Of a DNA stretch of 64,000 nt, positions 35,801 through 46,467 are shown piece after piece. The notes below the pieces were generated by a model that saw nothing but the letters and a program-made list of their open reading frames with translations, searched no databases and was not told the DNA's origin. The position numbers and the translations under genes are program-made. Source of the DNA: Leptasterias polaris (Eukaryota > Echinodermata > Asteroidea > Forcipulatida > Asteriidae); contig JAZGTN010000046.1 in the NCBI GenBank assembly GCA_037783415.1, forward strand, positions 3,726,501 to 3,790,500, read 5' to 3'. The first letter of the stretch is position 1. Every line of letters starts with the position of its first letter.

Positions 35801-38800
35801 GAAATGCCAAATTTGCTGATCTTATGCATTAGCAGATCATGCTGGACTGTATCAAATGCTTTTGAAAAGTCCGTGTAGATAATGTCACAATCAAAGCTTA
35901 TAAATTATGGTTTATAAACCATGAACATTGAATCATCATGTCGGAACCTGTTATAAATTGCATTATAACTACTTTAAGGTTGTCCGACGAAGTTTATTTT
36001 TAATATAATTTCTACTTCTTTAGCATTCGCGAAAAGGGCAAGATGCTCTAATTCCCCTTAGTTTACTAGTCCAGAAAGTGTTATAACACCTCCATGGGGG
36101 AAGGGTAGAATTGCTGTTCCCACGATATTCTGCTGACCACAGCATATTTGGCACATCCGGAACTACCCCAGGGACATTACGTAAAGCCTGCCTGCATTCG
36201 CACCATTTTGCAAGTTATGTCTTAGTGTTAGATTTTGCCACGTTCGCCACTGTAGTATAGCACTTGGCTATTGGTTGGGCCCTGAGTCTAGGCTGGATAA
36301 AAGTGTAGAGGACGAAACGTCTTACAAGGTTAGCAGCTGGCTCAAGACTGCCTCGTGGCTGGCCCGCTCGCACAGTCCAGCCACTGACACGCTTGGGTGA
36401 CTTTATTGTATTCCAATCGTAATGGCTACAACATAATAATGTACATCACTACACTCCTCCCCGGGGCATTTTTTTTATTTTTATTTTTATTTTTATTTTT
36501 TGAGAGGGAGGGTGTCAAAAATTCAAAAATTCAAAAAAAATATCACATTAAACGTACATTTTTAAGGAGAAAACAAAATGCAAATTCAAACACAAGTTCA
36601 GTGGAACACCTATTGCAAAAAACATGTCTAATCTTCCCGCCTCAAAAATTCCAAAAGTATATCATAATATATGTACACTGTATAAGTAGAAACAGAATGA
36701 CAATAAATGAAAAATTTGCGGAACACCTACTGAAAAACATGTCTATTTCTTCTCTTGTGAACAGAAAATCAAAATAAAATTTATTTTAAATTGGCTTGGG
36801 GTCATGACTTGACCTCGTTTTCATCTGACAAGATATAGATCTAATGAAACAAAACAGTGCAACAAAATATAATGTCTAATGCAACATGTATACAGTTTAT
36901 AACACATCACTTTACATAGACCGGTCGGAGCAAATTAACGTGTAGCAGTGGAGATGGATTCTCCACATTCTGGGAAGGGTCTGCCTAACAATTTTGAAGC
37001 AGTCCGGTTCAGCATCCCTACAATGCAATACTACTGGTAGGTTGGAGTTGACTGCCAATACTAGTAGCTTCTTGAAGACAGCTTGCTGCTTCTCCTTGTA
37101 CCGGTAGTAACTGCCCGAGTAGTCAAGGCCAATCTCACCAAGAACGCAGACATTTGAAGTGTCCAGCACATGCCGGATCAAAAGCTCTGCGTCCCTGGTG
37201 AAATTGTGAGCGTTCTTCGGATGATATCCGACTGCAGCATGCACCCCGGTACTCTCAATCAACGCTTTCTGATTTTCCCATTTGCTCAGACTGGCCTCAT
37301 CGCAAAATACTGTGATGCATCCTTTGAAGCCTGGTTCGACGAAGCGGCGTTGCTCCAAGAACCCATCGAGTGAGCCAGTGTAGCCGGAAACGCGGAAGAG
37401 CCTATCCAGATGGCAGTGCGAATCCACAAACTCTGAAGAGTAACTAAGGGGTGATGAAATATAGGGCGGGGTCCAGGAGAGGAGGCGCTGTAGCGTCCGC
37501 CAATGGAAAAGTGACGAGACGCGTGTGGGGTCTTCCAAGTTCCGCTGATGTATCTTTGGTAGACCCATGTAGCTGTCGTAGCTGTCCCAAACGGTCAGTT
37601 CTTCTACTGGGAGGGATGACTGTTGGTCGCCCAACCTATAGTGGGAGACTAACTGCATCAGGTCTTTGGTGTGGTTTAGCCTCAACTTGCTGGATAGGTA
37701 TTCAAGAAAAAGACTGACCTGGGCTACCAGCTTTGTAAGATGCGTTTCGGCTTTAAATGGACCGTGGGACTTGATGTGTGTCGAGATCTCCAACTTCTCA
37801 CAGGTCCAGCATGCCATCAGTGGATACAGTGCCCACCATTGTCCATCGCAGATGTGGTAGCGGACGACATGCCTCTTCATCTTCCTGGTTTTGTGGTCGC
37901 ATCCCTCCTGAGGGCAGGACTGCAGACCAGAATGGCCTCGTCGTCCCCCGGTCTTCTCTGGGGCCATCGTCACCACGGATGGCGTGTCAGGGTGGGCGAT
38001 GTTGCTGTTGACGTCAGTGTTGTTGTTATTTTCTTGCGCTAGTTCCATTTGGAGGTTTCCCAGCAAACACCGGTCTGCCTCCCCATGCAAGTTAATATTG
38101 TCGCTCGTTGGAGATATACATTCTTGTGATTGTTCCATGTGGAGGTTTCCCAGCAAACACCGGTCTGCCTCCACATGCAAGTTATTGTCACTTAATGGAT
38201 ATATACATTCCGGGTCCACTTCCTCGCCTCTACCAACCACATGCCCTCTCATTAAACGAATGTACGAATTACTTTGATTGCGGAGGCACATGATTCCCTG
38301 CTTTGTAGTTGGGTCGTTCTGATGAACTAGACTATGCGGAATTAGAATACCTTTATGGTTAATTTCCGGGCCGTGAATTATATATGTCTTATTTGATGAA
38401 TGAGAAAATTCGATTTTAGCGTTCACTAGGCTGTGAGGGGGAACGATGGTTTTTCTTTGAATTATCACCCTTTGAACTGAGTATTTCTCATTTTTGTTTT
38501 TTCTCATGTGTGCCTGGACGCTACAACCATCCAGATTCAATGTGTCGTTATTTAGGTCAATAACGCCGGAATATGTTTTGAGAAAGTCTAATCCCAATAT
38601 AACGGTGTCTTCAATAGGGGCATTGACAAAATTCCATTTGAAGCTGCGATTACCTAAAATCAGGCTTACTGGCTTCATTTTATGTGCAAGCATGGTGCTG
38701 GTTTTGTCGGCACCCTTTAAAATTAATGGCTCTTCTACAAGGGCTGCATGTCTAATTTTATTGGTAATTTCATTGTTCAATATCGACACTTGTGCTGCGG

Positions 38801-41800
38801 TGTCCACCACAGCGCAAGTGCAGACCCCTCCGACTTGAATTGGAACGACGAGAGTTATACCGGGATTAGTTGAAAATTTAACTTCCTGAAGTGCAGCTAC
38901 GGGAACATTTGTTTTGCAGGGGGTTTGTTCTAATTTTGAGTTATGATGGCCCAAAGTTTTTTTAACCTGGACTGGTTGTAGGCCGGTGCAACCAGTCTGC
39001 ATTAGTTTAAAGACGCCTTGTTGAATCTTTGTGACGGTGAAGGTGAGCGCGGTCTAGCATTATGAGGGCAATCTCGGGAAAAGTGACCAATCGCATTGCA
39101 CGTAAAACACCGTGATTGTCTCCCGGGTGAGGGGGGAGGCGATTGGGCGCGGCGTGGGGAGAAACTACGTGTGTTTGTGGCAGGGTTGCCTGATTTGTCT
39201 GGTAAGCGGGTAATAGGGCTGTTGTATTCAGGCAGTGGTTTTTGTGGACCTGATTGTGGTCGGGGACCCTTTAAGCAAGTTACTAATTCGCGAACGTTTT
39301 TGTTTAGATCTGACCAATCAAGATGAACATCCAATTGATCCGGCCCAGTTTGTTTTACTTGAATTTGTTTAACCGCAAGTGGTTCTGTCGGGCCGAAAGA
39401 GACATGTCTTAGTCTTGACCTTCCCTGACGGGCTAGCAGTTTATGGTTATGGGTCGCAGTTTGAGTATATTGGACCGCCTGATTGAGTGTTTGGGGGTCC
39501 CTAAAGAGAGCCATTTCGGCAGCGTCGACGTCTAAACATCCTCGCAAAAATGCTTCCCTAGCTAATGTTTCGAATACATCTGTTTGCGCTGTGGGGAATG
39601 CCCGCGTTGTTAATTGACGCACCCGCTGCCCAAATTCTTCAAGGGATTCCTCATCTCTTTGTCTTATGGACGACAGTTCTGAACGGCTTATTATAGGGTC
39701 TTTTGTTTTCCCAAACATTGTTAGAAGGTGTTCCCTACTTTGGTCGTAGTTCCCCTTAATGAAAATCATGAAAGTCATCTAATTTGACCACGCCCTTGAT
39801 GTCCCTGACTGCTACAATTGCCTGGGCAAATTTTACACCGATCCCAGGAAGGGCGGTGAGTTCTTTCACCGGGGCAGTATTTATGTTTACTAGCATATTT
39901 ACGATTACAAATTAAACACTGAAAGCTGTCTTAGTATCGCTACAATTGTGATAGTCACTGATTTGAATCTTTCTACCAACGCCCCTGTTGAAATGACGCT
40001 CAACAGTTTGACCGGATTGGTAGAAAGCTGAATTATTTGGCGTAACACTAAAAATAAGTGTAAGTTCGGAAAATCTGCTCAAGTACCTCGCTATGCGACA
40101 AAAACAGCTTTTAAATATTCAATTATAATAATTGTGATAATAATTAAAGTATAGCGTGGCAGAGCTGAAAGTCAGCCACACTATGACAAATAAATAAATA
40201 TTTGCGGCAGTCACTCGCTTCCACTGTTAATGCCTTCTGCTGGGAGTGACGCTCAGCAGTTTGACCAGGATATAAACAGTAGTTAAATTTTGTATTTAGC
40301 CAAAAATGAACGTTGCCGTTCCTCCCTTTTTTTTTATTTTTTTATAAAACGCACCACGCAAGGCAATACAAGCAACAAGCACAAACTAGGACAAATTCAT
40401 ACACAATTAAGCTTAATAATGGCACAATATTATATTTAAGTCTAGGGGGCAACTGAATTACTTGCTCTACTTGTAAGCTGGTTTTAATTTTGGCATCGAC
40501 AAGTTCAGCAGAACCGAGGATGTCGATATATAGATTTTGGCAACGACAAATTCAGCCGAACCAAGAATGTGCACATAAAGTAAAGCTGGGTCCTAAAGCT
40601 GTCCCCACTGTTAATCAACAAATATTTTGTGGAAAATGCCACTAATATATTAATTGAAAAGAGCAAATTTAATAAATACACTAAATAAATTTCGACAAAT
40701 TCCGAAAACTCGTCAAAATTAGCTTGAATAATGATACAAGCTGATTTTTTTTAAATGTTTTATGTCAACTGTAAAAGATGACGGTTCGGCTCTTTTCAAT
40801 TAAACCTAAAAATACCTCAATTTAGTAGAATACTTTAATCTGGAAATTTATCCTCGTCGCCAATGTAGTATAGCACTTGGCTATTGGTTGGGCCCTGAGT
40901 CTAGGCTGGATAAAAGTGTAGAGGACGAAACGTCTTACAAGGTTAGCAGCTGGCTCAAGACTGCCTCGTGGCTGGCCCGCTCGCACAGTCCAGCCACTGA
41001 CACGCTTGGGTGACTTTATTGTATTCCAATCGTAATGGCTACAACATAATAATGTACATCACTACACCACCATCCTTCCAAATTTGGTCGTCTTTGCTGA
41101 CCACGTAATTATTTAAAAATGTTAGTCCACTAGTCTTTTTGTGATTGGTTGAAGCTCATTTAGGACATCATTGTTTTAAGACTTTGACCAATCAAATAGT
41201 TTAATTCTGTCCGAGTGCGTGACCAGCCGGGTTTTTAAACCCATGTTTCGCTCCTGGCTCCTCAGAAGCGAGAACGGCCTGAGATGCTAAGTCAGAAAAA
41301 GTGTCCCGCTATACACTTTGTCTTGACTTGATTGGAACGCGACGACTTTTCCCTAAAAGTGGTTCCTAAACTATTGCATCCCTTTTTTACGTGCTCTGTT
41401 GATACAGATGTACTAGCCCCCCAGGTCCGCTTTGGTAGATACGACCCGGTTCATCTCTCCACCTTGCCCCGGCTTCTCAACCCCTTTCATCGCCTTTTCC
41501 TGGACCTTGAGGTTGTCATCTTGGAGCCCATCTGAGTGACGTGCACCTTCCATCCCCAGCCGTAGATGTGCAGATAAACCCAGCTAAGATCTTTACCAAT
41601 ATCCATGTATTTTCACAGATGTATTTTTGTATATTTTATCAAGTGTTAAATCGTATTCCATTTGATGATAATAATTTCTAACTGAAGCTATTGTATTTTA
41701 ACCTACACTTGTATTTATCAAATTCTTTATATTTCAATTGCTTGTTTATCATTTACATACTGTTGTTGGCATTGATTCGTATGAACAAATAATAATACGG

Positions 41801-44800
41801 TGATTCCAGTTAGAGAATCAAACCACATATATAGCTGTCCGTTGCGTTTATTACCGAGCAAGTTTCCCTTACACAACATCGAACCGTTCGCAGGCTCGTA
41901 TTTAAATAGAGGTAAAACCTGTGACAATCATAAAACATGCATGGTTTATAAACCATGAAAATTTAAGCGCCTTCAAAACATGGTTTATAAACCATACAAA
42001 TTTAAGCATCAAAACATGGTCTACAAATCATGGTTTGATTTGTGAACACACGTTTTTTATGGTTTATAAACCATGAATCATGATTTGTAAACCATGTTTA
42101 CATGTTTTGTGCTTAATTTTTCATGGTTTATAAACCATGTTTTATGAAGCTTCAGTTTTCATGGTTTATAAACCATAATTTATAAGCTTTGATTGTATGT
42201 AAACCACAAAATAAATTGACAGCACTTTCTATGGTTTACATCTAATTATTACAAACCATGGTAAAAACACGTCAAAAATACGCTAAACAATTAATTGACA
42301 AACGGCGCCCCATAGCTATCTGGTCTCGACTGTGGATGAAGCAACGTATACATTTTGGCAACAGCGGTATGCCCCCCCCCCCCCCCCCCCAAAGGTCGAA
42401 TTTCCTTTGGAGTCATGTGATAATCACCTGGTAGTCACGTGGACCCACGATGGACAAATTGAAAAGGCGACGGACAAAATTGAAAAGGCGACAGACAAAA
42501 ATTGGCGACGGACCAAAATTGAAAAGGCGACGGACCAAAATTGAAAAGGCGACGGACCAAAATTGAAAAGGCGACGGACCAAAATTGAAAAGGCGACGGA
42601 CCAAAATTGAAAAGGCGACGGAAAAAATTGAAAAGGCGACGGAAAAAATTGAAAAGGCGACGGAAAAAATTGAAAAGGCGACGGAAAGGAGTGGCACATA
42701 TGGAACACCATAGGATAGTCCTTTCTCTATGATAAACTCTATGATAAAAGACACTTACGTTTGCCTCCTGAAGAGCTTGACTATTAATTAACCCACGCAA
42801 CGTGACCGCTCTGGCCAACCACTGCCATCGGAACGTCTTTGGGGAAAGTAGCGTCCAGATAGGCGGCGCTAAGCGTCGGAAGATCGGGTACGAGCTCCGG
42901 GTCCCAACCGAAAAACAAACCCCATTTGTTGCTCCCTTGAACACTAGTGCGTATCTGCCCAATTTCCTTCATTTCTTTCTCCAGCACAGCATGAATCTCC
43001 TGGTAGCTCCTTCAATTAAATGTACAAGTAAATTGTTAATTTTAAGTAATTTAAAGTAGAAGTTTGTCAAAAAGCCCCTTTCAATTTCCCATGCGCACAT
43101 GACAATCTTCAAAGTTCGTTTGTTAAAAATCCCCCTTTAAATTTCCTTTCCAGGCCTTGAATTTCACGGAAGCCGCGGAGGCCATGGCCTCTGTTGCCCC
43201 TGGTCTTGGCCTTGGTGCCCCTTCAAAAGTTTCTCATAGGTTTTCCAATGGAAGTCCCAGCTAACACATTACGTTGCTACAACATTGCACAACGTTGTGA
43301 TAAGGTTGCAATTTGGTCGATGGGCTGACAACGTTTTGACGACGTTGTATGAACGTCAGATCTTAACATGATTTTTAACCAATGTTGTACTTTGGTTGCA
43401 TGTTGGTAGTTTATGCAACATTACCGAAAAGTTTTTCACCGAACGTTTTCACAACATTGTATTTAGGTATTATTACAACGTAGTATTTAAGTTAGGGCAC
43501 GAACGTTGTGAAGAAGTTATTTTTTGGTCTCGTTAGTGTTCATGCGTTTTGCACGTACGTACGACGTTCATTAAGCTCTTGTCCAATAAAAAGGCTCTGT
43601 TATGAAGACTCCACCCCAATCGCCACCCTCTACGACTGTCTAATCCTTATAATCCCACAATGAGCCCGGTCTGTCATTGTTCGTTTTCTTCCACTCCGTT
43701 GATTTGCAAGGAAGGTCGTCAAGAAGACAATGCTAACACTATACTTCATTGAGTTGTCTGCCGCTCAGAGGTTAGGAATCTTTCTGGCGATGGTGGCGTC
43801 ATTATTTTGTGCTTGCCTTACACGTTTTCCTGTTTGGTGTGTGGGGGTGTGTGATTGGAGGGATTGGATTGTTTTTTCTTGGGCGGGGGGGGGGGGGGGG
43901 GATGAAGAGATAAATAAGTATTCCAATCCCAAACCCATCCCCAGTCGTTACGACACTAATCAGCTACCAGCAGTGCCCATTGTCGGGCTAGGATTTACAG
44001 AGTCATAAAACCCCGTTGAAGATCCCGTTGAATGGCTGCTATAAATGAAAAGTTTACTTGTATCACGTATCTGATTTTCTTTTCATGAAAATCAGTTATC
44101 TTGATCATCTACTTATAGAAGTTAAATTTCTTATTGCACTGATATAATGTTACTGTAAACAATGGGAAGATTGAACGTAATTAAGTATTGTTCTTTTGGG
44201 GGAAGGGGTCATTTAATACATGTTTTTATTTACCCAGTGCAGTCCAAAACAAAACTCGGGTTGGATGCCGTCTTCATCGGAGGAATCCAATTTGGGCTCG
44301 CAAAAAATCTGATTTCCGTTTGGGCCTTAAAGAATTACTGCTTAATCTTTTAGGTACATCTTTTATATTACATTTGTACAGACGACGTATCGTTTGAAAA
44401 GACACCTAATCCTTTTGGTACGTCTTTTATAACACATTTGTACAGACGACGTATCGTTTGAATAGACACCTAATCCTTTAGGTACGTCTTTTATATTACA
44501 TTTGTATAGAGGACGTATCGTTTGAAAAGACACCTAATCTTTTAGGTACGTCTTTTATATTACATTTGTACAGACGACGTATCGTTTGAAAAGACACCTA
44601 ATCCTTTAGGTACGTATTTTATATTACATTTGTACAGACGACGTATCGTCTTTTATATATACTTTCCATATGTAAATGAGTCAAATGCAAATTGCTCTAA
44701 CCTAGGTTTAGCGAAAGACTTATATATATCTGTCTACGTCTGTGACCAACACATTTCATCATGGCCCACAGACAACAAGCCCGGTTACCTGTCCATAATG

Positions 44801-46413
44801 AAGAGAGGCGTTTGGTTTTAGAGGGCTACCGAGCCCATGGAAACCAATGGGGCCTGGTTGTAGACTATGTTATTGAAAACTCCCTTCCTGAAGAGGAAAT
44901 AAATCAGCACTATCTCCGTAGAAACGGGGTCCAGCAAAGGAGAAGAGTGCGAGAGATCATCAATCGAGATATTGGCAGGTATTGGCTAACATGCAAATGC
45001 TTGTGATTTTTATGTGACTTTTTTGTGTTACAGCTGTTTAATTACAATTTATTTCTATTTAGGCTATTATAAGTTTCAGAAAAAGGTTTTATGTCCCATA
45101 TACATAGATACACATAAACAGGAATAGGCCTGTACAAAATATTACAAACAAAAGAGAATCGAAAAAGAGCGAATAGAATAAGAACAAGATTTAGGCCTAT
45201 GGAACAGGAACAAAGTAATCGTGCTATATTTATAGATAAAACGTATGCCTACCTGTAGGGGTTACCGAGCATGCATTTGCACCCCAAATTACCACAATAA
45301 TCCAAGTTAATATTATTCCTTTTTTTTTCAAAACGAAATTTTTTTAAATAAAAACAAAACACACATTTGAAAAGCTGTCACTTAAAATCCCACCTATTTC
45401 AATGTCAATTTCAAAATGTTCCACCCCCCCCCCCTCTTGTACGGATATGAATCAATATTAACAAACGTTTAAATTGTCATAAATTATGCCAAGATGTACA
45501 TTTTGTCTTATTCTTCATAAATCCAAGTAAAATGAGAGGCTCTGAATGGGAACTGATTCCAAAACGATGTTTAATTTTGTTAGATTTTTAGAATAATCGT
45601 TACCCCCGATAGTTTTGTTAGATTCTTAGAATAATCGTTACCACCCCCGCCCCCTTTTCAAACGTCACCTTTACCTAAGCACGTGATGACTTCATTTTTT
45701 ATTTTATTTTTGCAGGCTCCAGGAGCAGAGGCTTGCAAACATGCGACATGCAGCCAGGGGCAATCCATACCAACGGAGACAACGAAATGTTGAGCTGGAG
45801 TTGCCTGCACAACAGCCGGCACCACCACCACCACCTCCAGAACCCGAAGCTCTTCCTCAACATGCACCGATGGAGCCAGAGGTAGCACCTGCACAACCCC
45901 GTGAACGAGCACCTCTATTTCAAGAACCCCCTGACCCACCACAAGGTCCACTTCATCACCTTCAAAATCAGCACCATGACGACCTACCAGCACCAAGACT
46001 TGCAAATGATGATGATTGGCTTCCTCAAGAGCAGTACCCACAACAACAACCACCCCCGCGGCAGGCACCCCCACCAGTTGACCCAATAGACCAACATGAA
46101 CTTAATGATAATCCTCCTAATTTTCCTCGGGGTAGAAACATCCCTTTACCTCGAGGCCAGCAGGGGAGGCAGCCATTATACCAAATTATACGGGACAGCC
46201 ATGTTGGTTTTTTACATTATGTCAACAATATTTTACCTGTTTTGTCCATTGAGTTCTACAATACTATGCGAATGTTCCAAAGGTACATGTTAAATTTACA
46301 GGGAGAGGATGACAACTGGCAACACAACTACCCCCGCCCACCACAGCCACCGCCACCAAGACAGCGGCAGCAACAGCCTTGGCAACAACAGCAGCAGCCT
46401 TGGCAACAGCAGA

Positions 46414-46467
<54 letters not shown>

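Larger units (their letters stand above)
36251..41066 (-). mobile_element. LTR retroelement with Gag-protease-TatD coding and no RT
   Basis: Two identical 203-bp LTRs (TGTAGT...ACTACA) with CCAC direct repeats outside (36247-36250, 41067-41070). The minus strand is the coding strand. Next to the 5' LTR is a primer-binding-site-like TTGGCGACGAGGATAAAT; before the 3' LTR is the polypurine run GGGGAGGAG. A leader of about 1 kb precedes three reading frames: an HhH peptide, Gag with CCHC knuckle, and protease plus TatD. Reverse transcriptase, RNase H and integrase are absent, so any mobility needs help in trans. LTR identity suggests a recent insertion. Confidence 0.9.
33089..42743. mobile_element. 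9.65-kb inverted-repeat DNA transposon filling amidohydrolase intron 2
   Basis: The arms are about 590-630 bp: left 33089-33721 (continuing at 35889 after a LINE insertion), right about 42150-42743. Both ends read CATAGAG inward; the right end has an extra terminal CATAGAG copy. ATAAAAG flanks both sides (33082-33088 and 42744-42750), a candidate 7-bp target duplication. The arms hold a 22-bp satellite, then GTGGGTCCACGTGACTACC and TCTGGTCTCGACTGTGGATG, each mirrored. The interior is loaded with a LINE and an LTR element; no transposase belonging to the DNA element was recognised. The right end lies only 15 bp from the exon 2 boundary. Confidence 0.8.
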
